A DNA stretch of 64,000 nucleotides from Flavobacterium aciduliphilum (GTDB lineage: Bacteria; Bacteroidota; Bacteroidia; Flavobacteriales; Flavobacteriaceae). Under the pieces are notes generated by a model, which saw nothing but the letters and a program-made list of their open reading frames with translations, did no database searches and was not told the origin of the DNA. The stretch spans positions 1-64,000 of the forward strand of contig NZ_QLSZ01000007.1 of NCBI RefSeq assembly GCF_003268855.1, in the 5' to 3' direction. Shown here in pieces: positions 16,922 through 25,265 of the stretch. The number at the start of each line of letters is the position of its first letter. Positions within the stretch are counted from its first letter, which is position 1. The translations under genes and the position numbers were made by a program.

Positions 16922-18898
16922 TTGATTACCAAAGAGACTATAGAAAAAGTTTTTGAAGCGGCACGTGTAGAAGAGGTGATTGCTGATTTCGTACAATTAA
17001 AACGAGCGGGAAGTAATTACAAAGGGCTAAGTCCGTTTTCTGATGAGCGATCTCCTTCCTTTATGGTGTCGCCTGTAAAGCAAATTTGGAAAGATTTCAG
17101 CTCAGGAAAAGGAGGAAACGCCGTAACTTTTATAATGGAACATGAGCGTTTTTCTTATCCAGAAGCGATTCGATATTTGGCAAAAAAATACAATATTGAA
17201 CTTGTGGAAACGGAACTTTCAGACGAAGGGAAAGAAGCTGCCAATGAACGAGAGAGTTTGTTTTTAATTTCGGAATTTGCCAACCAGTATTTTCAAGAAA
17301 TGCTCTTTCATTCTGAAGAAGGAAAGGCGATAGGATTGACGTATTTTAAAGAACGTGGTTTTACGTTAGATACCATTAAAAAATTCAATTTAGGGTATTC
17401 GCCCAATGTATGGGACGCCTTGACGAAAGAAGCGTTGTCAAAAGGCTATCAATTAGAGTTTTTAGAAAAAACAGGGTTAACAATAGTCGGTGAAGACAAA
17501 CAATTTGATCGGTTCAAAGGGAGGGTCATGTTTCCTATTCACTCCATGAGTGGGCGTGTTCTAGGATTTGGAGGGCGCATCTTAACCAACGACAAAAAAG
17601 CAGCCAAATATCTTAATTCACCAGAAAGCGATTTGTACCATAAAAGTAAAGTGCTTTATGGAATTCATTTTGCCAAACAAGCTATTGCCAAAAATGACAC
17701 TTGTTTTTTAGTGGAGGGATATACCGATGTGATTCAAATGCATCAAGCAGGTATTGAAAATGTTGTAGCTTCATCGGGAACTGCCTTAACGCCAGACCAA
17801 ATTAGATTGGTCAGTCGATTAACAAAAAATATTACGGTATTATTTGATGGTGATGCTGCCGGAATTAGAGCTTCGTTGAGAGGAATTGATTTGATTCTTG
17901 AAGAAGGGATGAATGTAAAAGTATGCACCTTTCCCGGGGGGGATGATCCTGATAGTTTTGCTAAACGAACTCCATTGCAGGATATGGTGGCCTATTTTGA
18001 GGAAAATGCCCTCGATTTTATTCAGTTTAAGGCTTCTTTGCTTATGAAAGATGCTAAAAACGACCCAATCAAAAAAGCAGATTTGATTCGGGATATGGTG
18101 AGCAGCATCTCGAAAATTCCCGACCGAATAAAAAGAGAAGTGTATATAAAAGAAGTATCTCGTATCATGGATATTTCGGAGGAGGTCTTGTTTAATACCT
18201 TAGCACAATTGGTACAAAAAGAAGTCCTCGAATCTTCAAAAAAGCAAGCCACACAACAAAAAACGTTTGAAGTTGTAAAAAATGAAAGCCCTGTTCAGGA
18301 ACGAATTGTTGACATTCAATATGAGTTGGAACATAAAATTATCGAAATATTATTGTTGTATGGAGCTTTGGAAGATGAATTTGAAGATGTTTTAATTCAG
18401 ACCAATGAACAAGGAGAAATGATTGAGGTCAAAGAAAACAAAAAATATAAAGTTTATCAACGTGTGTATTTGAGTTTGCAAGAAGACGAAATTAAATTGG
18501 CAAATCCATTATTTAAAGCGATATACGATAATTTAATTTCCTATTATAATACTACAGATTCCTTTGAATTGGATCAGTATTTATTGCAATTGGATCAAGA
18601 AGTCGCACAAGAAGTCACAGCCATTTTAATGAATGATGAACGAGACACCTTACACAATTGGGAAGCTAAGCAGATTTATGTGAAAGCAAAAGGACAAACT
18701 ATTGCACAATATGTTACCGAAACCATTCTTACACTTCGTTGGTTTTTAGTAAATAAAATTATAGAAGAATTAAAAAACACGATACAAAATGAACCACAAC
18801 CCGATAATTCGGAAACACTGTCATTGGTTGTAGATTATCTCGGTTTGACCAATGTTTTTTCTAAAAAATTAGGTCGAGTAATTTCTAGACACTCCTGA
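16922..18898 (+). CDS. dnaG: DNA primase
   Basis: A 658-aa primase that makes RNA primers at the replication fork. It starts with TTG (MITKETIEKV). The N-terminal zinc-ribbon region has lost its ligands: the positions that are Cys/His in E. coli-type primases read GLSPFSDERS and WKDFSSGKGG, with S37, S40, D58 and S61. The TOPRIM catalytic domain is intact, with the VEGYTDV motif and LFDGDAAGIRA, and PGGDDPDSF follows. A helicase-binding C-terminal region follows. I recall the zinc-less version from other Flavobacteriia but could not check. Confidence 0.95.
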   Translation: MITKETIEKVFEAARVEEVIADFVQLKRAGSNYKGLSPFSDERSPSFMVSPVKQIWKDFSSGKGGNAVTFIMEHERFSYPEAIRYLAKKYNIELVETELSDEGKEAANERESLFLISEFANQYFQEMLFHSEEGKAIGLTYFKERGFTLDTIKKFNLGYSPNVWDALTKEALSKGYQLEFLEKTGLTIVGEDKQFDRFKGRVMFPIHSMSGRVLGFGGRILTNDKKAAKYLNSPESDLYHKSKVLYGIHFAKQAIAKNDTCFLVEGYTDVIQMHQAGIENVVASSGTALTPDQIRLVSRLTKNITVLFDGDAAGIRASLRGIDLILEEGMNVKVCTFPGGDDPDSFAKRTPLQDMVAYFEENALDFIQFKASLLMKDAKNDPIKKADLIRDMVSSISKIPDRIKREVYIKEVSRIMDISEEVLFNTLAQLVQKEVLESSKKQATQQKTFEVVKNESPVQERIVDIQYELEHKIIEILLLYGALEDEFEDVLIQTNEQGEMIEVKENKKYKVYQRVYLSLQEDEIKLANPLFKAIYDNLISYYNTTDSFELDQYLLQLDQEVAQEVTAILMNDERDTLHNWEAKQIYVKAKGQTIAQYVTETILTLRWFLVNKIIEELKNTIQNEPQPDNSETLSLVVDYLGLTNVFSKKLGRVISRHS

Positions 18899-18901
18899 TT
18901 T

Positions 18902-19528
18902 TTAAATTTCTAAGTTTTTTGCTTTTTTAGTTAAATCAACCAGATTGGTGACATTCAATTTTTGTAGCAAACGCAATTTGTAAGTAGAAATTGTTTTTTC
19001 GTTCAATCCTAAATACTTCGAAATTTCATTATTCTTTTTGCCCTCACACAAAAAACGCAGCACTTCCATTTCACGATTCGATAATTTTCGATACAGGCGT
19101 TCGTTTTTGTTTTGCTTTTCAATGAGGTCTAAGTTTCTTTTTACTTGTTCGCTCAATACTACTTCACCATTATAAACTCTCATGATTGTAGTGCCTAATA
19201 CTTCAAGTTTTTTTGATTTATGAACAAAACCAGATGCGCCTGCTTTAATAATGTTAGGAGCATAAATCTGTTCATTCAAATTAGAGAAGACAACAATTTT
19301 AGTATTTGGAAAGCGTTTTGTAATATTTTTTAATTCAATAATACTTTTCATGCCTTCCAATTCAAGGTCCATGACCAAAACATTAATTTCTTTGTTTCGT
19401 AAAGCTTCAGAAATCATGTAATAGTTCCCCACATTTGAAACAACACTGATTTCAGGGTGGTCTTTAAAATACATTTTTACGCCGTAATGTACCACTGGGT
19501 AATTGTCGGCTAGACAAACGGTTATCAT
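18902..19528 (-). CDS. NarL/FixJ-type response regulator
   Basis: A 208-aa transcription regulator. The receiver domain (about 1-118) has the phospho-acceptor D54 (VMDLELEGM). The LuxR-type helix-turn-helix is at about 145-200 (LSNREMEVLRFLCEGKKNN, then LGLNEKTISTYK). No histidine kinase is adjacent, so its input is unknown. It ends 3 nt from the convergent dnaG stop. Confidence 0.9.
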   Translation of the reverse strand: MITVCLADNYPVVHYGVKMYFKDHPEISVVSNVGNYYMISEALRNKEINVLVMDLELEGMKSIIELKNITKRFPNTKIVVFSNLNEQIYAPNIIKAGASGFVHKSKKLEVLGTTIMRVYNGEVVLSEQVKRNLDLIEKQNKNERLYRKLSNREMEVLRFLCEGKKNNEISKYLGLNEKTISTYKLRLLQKLNVTNLVDLTKKAKNLEI

Positions 19529-19607
19529 ACTACTAATATTTTAAGGAACTTTATAAGTCTTCATGTAAAGTTAATCAAAAAGTACTAATAAAACACTAAA
19601 TGTAGAA

Positions 19608-20417
19608 TTATTCTTTCAAAAAAGAGGGTATTTCACAAACAGGAATCGGCTCCATTTTGTGTTTGTTGTTTTGGTTTAAACGTTTGTAAATTTCGAAAAC
19701 CTCTCTTTCTCTTCCAGAAAACTGTTCTATTTGATGACCTTGTTCAGCAGCCAACATTGCCCATTCCAACTCATCATAGCTTGCGCCTAACTGGTCTTCA
19801 TCGGTACGATTGTCACCAAAAAGTCCGTCAGTAGGTGCTGCATGTTGTATGGATTCAGGGATTTTTAAATAGGCTCCTAAAGCATAGATGTCACTTTTCA
19901 TTAAATCGGCAATCGGACTCACATCAACGCCGCCATCACCATATTTTGTATAAAAGCCAACTCCAAAATCCTCTACTTTATTTCCCGTGCCAGCTACTAA
20001 GTATCCGTTAATGCCCGCCAAATAATACAAAGTAGTCATCCTCAAACGCGCGCGACTATTGGCTAATGAAAGAGGGTATAACGTTTCGTGTGTACTTACT
20101 GGAACTTGCGTTTTAAAAAGATCATAGACTGCTGTTAGTTCTACTTGAATAGTACTCACGTTTGGAAATCTTTTTTGTAATTGTAAAATGTGTTCTCTTC
20201 CACGGTTGATTTGGTTTTCAGCTTGATGGATTGGCATTTCGACACACAATGTAGGTAAACCAGTTTGCGCACAAAGAGTTGAGGTCACCGCCGAATCAAC
20301 GCCTCCTGAAATCCCTATCACAAATCCGTTTACTTTTGCTTTTTTTGCGTATTGTGTTAACCACGTAACGATGTATTCGTTCACTTTTTCAACATGTATC
20401 GTACTTTTTTTAGCCAT
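19608..20417 (-). CDS. nadE: NAD synthase
   Basis: A 269-aa enzyme that amidates deamido-NAD to NAD with ATP. The PP-loop SGGVDS is at residues 37-42, and later KVEDFGVGFYTKYGDGG and SPIADLMKSD are typical. It lacks a glutaminase domain, so it is the ammonia-dependent short form. It is divergent from gldB. Confidence 0.93.
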   Translation of the reverse strand: MAKKSTIHVEKVNEYIVTWLTQYAKKAKVNGFVIGISGGVDSAVTSTLCAQTGLPTLCVEMPIHQAENQINRGREHILQLQKRFPNVSTIQVELTAVYDLFKTQVPVSTHETLYPLSLANSRARLRMTTLYYLAGINGYLVAGTGNKVEDFGVGFYTKYGDGGVDVSPIADLMKSDIYALGAYLKIPESIQHAAPTDGLFGDNRTDEDQLGASYDELEWAMLAAEQGHQIEQFSGREREVFEIYKRLNQNNKHKMEPIPVCEIPSFLKE

Positions 20418-20447
20418 AGTTTAGGGAAAATTTAAGATTTCGTAATG

Positions 20448-20455
20448 TATATTTG
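20448..20455 (+). promoter_or_regulatory. gldBC promoter -7 box
   Basis: TATATTTG matches TAnnTTTG, 14 nt upstream of the gldB ATG. Confidence 0.6.
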
Positions 20456-20469
20456 CAAAAATATTAAAT

Positions 20470-21441
20470 ATGATGAGAAAATTCATGTGTATAGCCATAA
20501 TTGGTTTTTTATTTTTCTCTTGTGATAAGAAAAGTAAAATTGAAAAGGAAGTTGAAAAAATTCCTGTAACCATGAGATTGCATCGTTTCGAACAAGCTTT
20601 TTTCGAATCAACTCCAGAAAATTTATACAAAGTAAAAGCTGAATATCCTGAGTTTTTTCCAAAAGAAACACCAGATAATGTATGGGTAGAAAAGTTACAA
20701 AATCCGCAATGGCGTGAATTGTATCTAGAAGTTGAGAAGAAATATAAAGATTTTTCAAGGCAACAAACCGAAATTGAAGACTTGTTTAAACATATTAAAT
20801 ATTATTTTCCAAGTGTGATTACGCCACAAATTTATACGGCCATTGGAGAAATGGATTATTTAAATAAAACAATATATGCGCATGATAAGTTGATCATCGC
20901 CTTAGAATTATATTTAGGTAAAGATCATAAGTTTTATAAAAATGAATTTCCAGAATATTTACGTCAAAATTTTGACGAACATCAATTGTTGCCAGATATT
21001 GTCTCTAGTTTTGCTTATGGTGTTATTCCGTCCCCAAGAAATAAAGATCTCTTAAACTTGATGATAACTTCAGGAAAAGAACTTTATTTGAAAGATGTTT
21101 TGCTGCCCAATTGCACTGATGCAGATCGCATTGGATATACCCCCGAGCAAATTAAGTTTTGTCAGGACAATGAAAGCTACATTTGGGAGTATTTTGTGAG
21201 TAACAAAATGTTGTACAGTACCGATTCTAAATTGCCTAATCGATTCATAAACTTAGCTCCCTTTTCAAAGTTTTATTTAGAAATTGATAATGAAACTCCA
21301 GGGCGAATTGGTCAATGGGTGGGGTGGCAAATTGTGAGAGCTTTTATGCAAAATAACGACGTTTCAGTAAAAGAGCTGCTAAAAATGGATCCCAACACAC
21401 TATTTGAAAAATCAAAATACAAACCCAAAAAAAATGAGTAA
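20470..21441 (+). CDS. gldB: Gliding motility lipoprotein GldB
   Basis: A 323-aa lipoprotein (lipobox FFSC, lipidated C18) of the GldB family, needed for gliding in Flavobacterium johnsoniae. Recognition rests on the family-like body (RLHRFEQAFF, PELR-like helices, DIVSSFAYG, GRIGQWVGWQIVRAFM) and on gldC directly behind it with an 8-nt overlap. The molecular role of GldB is not settled. Confidence 0.9.
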   Translation: MMRKFMCIAIIGFLFFSCDKKSKIEKEVEKIPVTMRLHRFEQAFFESTPENLYKVKAEYPEFFPKETPDNVWVEKLQNPQWRELYLEVEKKYKDFSRQQTEIEDLFKHIKYYFPSVITPQIYTAIGEMDYLNKTIYAHDKLIIALELYLGKDHKFYKNEFPEYLRQNFDEHQLLPDIVSSFAYGVIPSPRNKDLLNLMITSGKELYLKDVLLPNCTDADRIGYTPEQIKFCQDNESYIWEYFVSNKMLYSTDSKLPNRFINLAPFSKFYLEIDNETPGRIGQWVGWQIVRAFMQNNDVSVKELLKMDPNTLFEKSKYKPKKNE

Positions 21442-21769
21442 TCAAAACACTTCAGAGATTAAGTTCACCGTTGCATTGGATGAAAATCGTGTACCTGAAA
21501 AATTATTATGGACGGCTAAGGATGGCGGAATTGATATGGAAGAAGCAAAGGCGGTATTGTTGTCAATATGGGATAGTAAAGCCAAAGAAACACTTCGCAT
21601 TGATTTATGGACAAAAGATATGCCAGTAGATGAAATGAAAATCTTCTTTCATCAAACCTTAGTGGCTATGGCAGACACTTTTGAAAGAGCGACTCAAGAC
21701 GAAAAAATGTCAGCGACTATGAGAGATTTCTGCGATTATTTTGCTGAAAAGTTGGAGTTGAAAGGTTAA
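21434..21769 (+). CDS. gldC: Gliding motility protein GldC
   Basis: A 111-aa cytoplasmic protein (SEIKFTVALDENRVPEKL, then DLWTKDMPVDEMK). The start at ATG 21434 overlaps the gldB stop (ATGAGTAA), as expected for the gldBC pair; a longer in-frame opening inside gldB is unlikely to be used. GldC improves gliding efficiency in F. johnsoniae and its mechanism is unknown. It converges on engB with a 4-nt overlap. Confidence 0.9.
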   Translation: MSNQNTSEIKFTVALDENRVPEKLLWTAKDGGIDMEEAKAVLLSIWDSKAKETLRIDLWTKDMPVDEMKIFFHQTLVAMADTFERATQDEKMSATMRDFCDYFAEKLELKG

Positions 21770-22386
21770 AACGAATTAAGTTCTTTAAAAACCTCCTGAT
21801 TTACAGCGTCAATATATTCCAGCAAACTGGCTCTACCTGTTGCTTCTAGAGAAGACGTTACAAAATATTGAGGCATTTCTTCCCAATTGTTGGCAAGAAG
21901 GGCTTTCCTGTAAGCAGCAATTTGAGCGTTTATTTTGCTTTTTCCAATTTTGTCAGCTTTGGTAAAGACTATACAAAAAGGAATTTCTATTTCGCCTAAA
22001 TAAGTAATAAATTCTAAATCAATCTTTTGAGCTTCTAGTCGAATATCAATTAATACAAAAGCACAAACCAATTGCGCTCTTTTTTCGAAGTAATCTGTAA
22101 TGAATTTTTGAAAGGTGTCTTTAGTAGATTTTGAAACGCGTGCATACCCATAACCCGGTAAATCAACCAGAAACCAATTGGAGTTAATTTTAAAATGATT
22201 GATGAGTTGGGTTTTACCTGGTTTGCCAGAAGTTTTGGCCAATGATTTTTGGTTGGTAAGCATATTGATTAGCGATGATTTCCCTACGTTTGAACGACCA
22301 ATAAAGGCATATTCAGGCAGGCGCTCTGTAGGGCATTTGCTTACTTCAGAGTTGCTCACAACAAACTCGGCTTTGGTAATAATCAT
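21766..22386 (-). CDS. engB: Ribosome biogenesis GTPase EngB/YsxC
   Basis: A 206-aa TRAFAC GTPase needed for 50S assembly in bacteria that have it. The P-loop GRSNVGKSS is at residues 30-38, G3 is DLPGYGYA, and G4 is TKADK. It lies 10 nt downstream of the alpha/beta hydrolase gene on the same strand, so the two form an operon. Confidence 0.94.
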   Translation of the reverse strand: MIITKAEFVVSNSEVSKCPTERLPEYAFIGRSNVGKSSLINMLTNQKSLAKTSGKPGKTQLINHFKINSNWFLVDLPGYGYARVSKSTKDTFQKFITDYFEKRAQLVCAFVLIDIRLEAQKIDLEFITYLGEIEIPFCIVFTKADKIGKSKINAQIAAYRKALLANNWEEMPQYFVTSSLEATGRASLLEYIDAVNQEVFKELNSF

Positions 22387-22396
22387 TTATATAACG

Positions 22397-23161
22397 TTAT
22401 AGATTTACTTTTTGTAACCATTCGTGTAAAAGACGATTAAATTCATGGGGATGTTCCATCATGGCTGCATGGCCACATTTGTCGATCCAATATAAATCAG
22501 AATTTGGCATTAATTTGTGAAACTCTTCCGCAACATCTGGTGGTGTTACATTGTCGTTTTTACCCCAAATGATACAGGTTTTAACATGCATTTTGGGTAA
22601 GTCTTTCGCCATATTATGACGGATAGCGCTTTTGGCAATCGCTAACGTTTTGATGAGTTTAATGCGGTCGTTTACCGTAGCAAAGACTTCGTCAACAATT
22701 TCTTTCGTGGCCACTTTTGGGTCATAAAAAACGGCTTCGGCTTTTTGTTTGATGTACTCATAATCGCCTCTCTTGGGATAACTATCTCCCATGGCACTTT
22801 CATACAATCCAGAACTTCCTGTTATGACCAATCCTGCTACTTTTTCAGGATACATTTTAGTGTGGTATAACGCAATATGTCCTCCTAATGAATTCCCGAG
22901 TAAAATTACCCGTTCAAATTTTTTATAGGTAATAAAATCTTTAACATAACGGGCAAATGCTTTGACATTCGTTTTTAAAATATTTTGAGTGTATAAGGGG
23001 AGTTCAGGAATAACAATTTTATAGCCATTTTTTGAAAAATGTGTCGCAACACCCTCAAAATTACTAAGTCCTCCCATGAGTCCGTGTAAAATTACTATTG
23101 GAGTGCCTTCGCCTATTTCAATGTAGTTGTATTTGCCGTCATTTTTAGAGGTAAATTCCAT
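22397..23161 (-). CDS. Alpha/beta-fold hydrolase
   Basis: A 254-aa hydrolase. HGLMGGLSNF gives the oxyanion region, the nucleophile elbow GNSLGG contains S91, and GKNDNVTPPDV and KCGHAAMMEHP supply the acid and the catalytic histidine. The substrate is unknown. It is first in an operon with engB. Confidence 0.9.
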   Translation of the reverse strand: MEFTSKNDGKYNYIEIGEGTPIVILHGLMGGLSNFEGVATHFSKNGYKIVIPELPLYTQNILKTNVKAFARYVKDFITYKKFERVILLGNSLGGHIALYHTKMYPEKVAGLVITGSSGLYESAMGDSYPKRGDYEYIKQKAEAVFYDPKVATKEIVDEVFATVNDRIKLIKTLAIAKSAIRHNMAKDLPKMHVKTCIIWGKNDNVTPPDVAEEFHKLMPNSDLYWIDKCGHAAMMEHPHEFNRLLHEWLQKVNL

Positions 23162-23189
23162 TTTTTGTATGCTCTTTTTTCAATTGTTA

Positions 23190-23197
23190 CAAATATA
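23190..23197 (-). promoter_or_regulatory. Hydrolase-engB promoter -7 box
   Basis: CAAATATA on the plus strand is TATATTTG on the minus strand, 28 nt upstream of the hydrolase start. Confidence 0.55.
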
Positions 23198-23474
23198 GTT
23201 CTTTATATCGTAAAACATAGGGTTTAACAAAATATTTAAGGATTCAAGTGATTTCTTGCGGGTTGAGATTTTAAGGTAATACATGCTAATGGTCAATATT
23301 TCAATGTTTTTCTTTTCTAAAAAGTGTTAAGATGTGAATTTGGTTTTTATTGAATTTTTGTCATTTTTATAATAATGTTTAGGAATTTTGATTTTGAAAG
23401 TGTAATGATTTTGGCTTTTTGCTTTAAAATATTTATCAAATTGAAAAGTGTAAGAGTATCAATATTTTAGTTAG

Positions 23475-23519
23475 TGGGAAAACTTATTAACAATATGGGA
23501 AAAAGTGGTAGAATGTGGT
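23475..23519 (+). promoter_or_regulatory. MraZ operator repeats
   Basis: TGG(G/T) direct repeats start at 23475, 23496, 23506 and 23516. The last three are exactly 10 bp apart and the first is 21 bp (two turns) upstream, so all face the same side of the helix. MraZ is known to bind TGGG-type repeats with 10-bp spacing in the promoter of its own cluster in E. coli. The array ends 11 bp before the -7 box, in a position to repress. Confidence 0.7.
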
Positions 23520-23530
23520 AAATAATTTTA

Positions 23531-23538
23531 TATTTTTG
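23531..23538 (+). promoter_or_regulatory. mraZ (division cluster) promoter -7 box
   Basis: TATTTTTG matches TAnnTTTG, 23 nt upstream of the mraZ TTG start and just downstream of the operator repeats. Confidence 0.55.
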
Positions 23539-23561
23539 CTGAAATCAATGAATCAATTTTT

Positions 23562-24035
23562 TTGAATACGATAATCGGAACATACGAGTGTAAAATTGAC
23601 GACAAAGGAAGGGTGTTGGTCCCAGCTCCTTTGAAGAAGCAATTGGCTGCGTCCATTCAGGAAGGTTTTGTGCTGAAACGATCTGTTTTTCAGCCTTGTT
23701 TGGAGTTGTATCCTATGAATGAATGGAATGAGATGATGGGGAAAATTAACAAGCTGAATCGTTTCGTAAAAAAGAATAATGATTTTATCAGACGATTTAC
23801 TGCAGGAGTTAAGGTGATTGAGATTGATGCTTTAGGGCGACTTTTAGTTCCAAAAGATTTAATGTTTTTTGCGCAAATTTCAAAAGAAATAGTGTTTTCC
23901 TCGGCGGTAAATATTATTGAGATTTGGGATAAAGAACTGTATGAAAAAGCAATAGATGATTCGGTTCTTGATTTTGCTGACTTGGCAGAAGAAGTAATGG
24001 GAAATACTAATGATGAAGGACATGGAATATCATAA
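23562..24035 (+). CDS. mraZ: Transcriptional regulator MraZ
   Basis: A 157-aa DNA-binding protein with two AbrB-like (SpoVT) swapped-hairpin domains, seen as IGTYECKIDDKGRVLVPAPLK and IEIDALGRLLVPKDLM. It represses the division and cell-wall cluster that it heads. It begins with TTG; the nearby ATG is out of frame and runs into a stop. It overlaps rsmH by 26 nt. Confidence 0.92.
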   Translation: MNTIIGTYECKIDDKGRVLVPAPLKKQLAASIQEGFVLKRSVFQPCLELYPMNEWNEMMGKINKLNRFVKKNNDFIRRFTAGVKVIEIDALGRLLVPKDLMFFAQISKEIVFSSAVNIIEIWDKELYEKAIDDSVLDFADLAEEVMGNTNDEGHGIS

Positions 24036-24918
24036 TTCGGTATTGCTGAATGAAACTGTGGGTGGCTTAAATATTACGCCTAATGGGGTGTATGTGGATG
24101 TTACTTTTGGTGGCGGTGGGCATTCTAAAGAGATTTTGAAAAGATTAGGCAATACAGGAAAATTGTTTGGTTTTGATCAAGACGAAGACGCGGCAAAAAA
24201 TAGTTTATCGGATGAGCGTTTTGTGTTAATACAAGAAAATTTTAGGTATTTGAAACGTTTTTTACGATTTCATGGAATCAAGCAAGTTGATGGAATATTG
24301 GCTGATTTAGGTGTTTCATCTCATCAGTTTGATGTGCCAGAACGCGGATTTTCTACGCGATTTGAAGCGGATTTAGACATGAGAATGAGTAAAAAAAATG
24401 AATTATCAGCTTATCAAGTGATTAACGATTATGATGAAGCTGTGCTAAAGCGAATTTTTTTAGACTATGCCGAACTTAAAATAGCGCCTGCTTTGGCACG
24501 AACCCTTGTTGAAGCCAGAGAAAAAAAGCCAATTGTTACTAGTGAAGAATTGAAATTGGTTTTAAATCGATTTTTGCCTGAAAAAGTAAAAAATAAGGTA
24601 TTGGCTCAAATCTATCAAGCGATTCGAATTGAAGTGAATCAAGAAATTGAAGTGTTGAAAGAATTTTTGACGCAATCGTTAGAGGTTTTAAAGCCAGGAG
24701 GAAGACTGAGTGTGATTTCGTATCATTCTTTAGAAGATAGATTAGTGAAAAGATTCATGAAAAATGGACTTTTTGAAGGAGAGCCGGAAAGAGATTTTTA
24801 TGGAAATTACCATGTTCCTTTTCAAGTAATTGGGAAATTGATTGTTCCATCTGAAGAGGAAATAAAAATAAATAATAGAGCCCGAAGTGCAAAATTGAGA
24901 ATCGCTGAAAAAAAATAA
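24010..24918 (+). CDS. rsmH: 16S rRNA (cytosine1402-N4)-methyltransferase
   Basis: A 302-aa SAM-dependent enzyme that modifies C1402 in the ribosomal P site. Motifs are VDVTFGGGGHSKEIL, GILADLGVSSHQFD, DMRMS and VISYHSLEDRLVKRF. Starts at 24010, 24013 or 24022 are possible; the last (MEYHN) fits most homologues I know. It ends TAATG into ftsL. Confidence 0.94.
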   Translation: MMKDMEYHNSVLLNETVGGLNITPNGVYVDVTFGGGGHSKEILKRLGNTGKLFGFDQDEDAAKNSLSDERFVLIQENFRYLKRFLRFHGIKQVDGILADLGVSSHQFDVPERGFSTRFEADLDMRMSKKNELSAYQVINDYDEAVLKRIFLDYAELKIAPALARTLVEAREKKPIVTSEELKLVLNRFLPEKVKNKVLAQIYQAIRIEVNQEIEVLKEFLTQSLEVLKPGGRLSVISYHSLEDRLVKRFMKNGLFEGEPERDFYGNYHVPFQVIGKLIVPSEEEIKINNRARSAKLRIAEKK

Positions 24919-25265
24919 TGAGAGGGGGAGTTTATAATATATTAAAAGCTAGGTTTCTAGTGAATGAAGACGCTACAAAAAACTGGCGTTTCATCTTATA
25001 TATTGTTTTTTTGGCAATTTTAATGATTGCCAACTCACACCGTTATGACCAAAAAATTTTCAAAATAGCAGACTTAACCAATGAAGTAAAAGAACTTCGC
25101 TCAGAATTTGTAGACAAACGCTCGGAATTGATGAAGTTGAGAATGGAATCTACAGTTTCTGAAAAAATGGAAAGAATAGGTATAGTGCCCTCGCAAGTAC
25201 CCCCACAAAAAATAAAAGTTAAAAAAACAGAAGAGAAAAGTTTCTTTCAAAAAATATGGCAGTAG
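24918..25265 (+). CDS. ftsL: FtsL-like division protein
   Basis: A 115-aa bitopic protein with a TM helix at about 24-40, then a leucine-zipper-like coil (ADLTNEVKELRSEFVDKRSE) and a basic tail. Identification rests on topology and on the position between rsmH and ftsI. It is expected to form the FtsQLB-like complex. It overlaps ftsI by 10 nt. Confidence 0.82.
   Translation: MRGGVYNILKARFLVNEDATKNWRFILYIVFLAILMIANSHRYDQKIFKIADLTNEVKELRSEFVDKRSELMKLRMESTVSEKMERIGIVPSQVPPQKIKVKKTEEKSFFQKIWQ

Larger units (their letters stand above)
23162..23561. other. 400-bp control region between hydrolase and mraZ
   Basis: An AT-rich region with no gene. Its left end has a minus-strand promoter for the hydrolase-engB operon, and its right end holds the MraZ operator repeats and the mraZ -7 box. 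The middle (about 23,200-23,470) shows nothing I can name. Confidence 0.7.
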
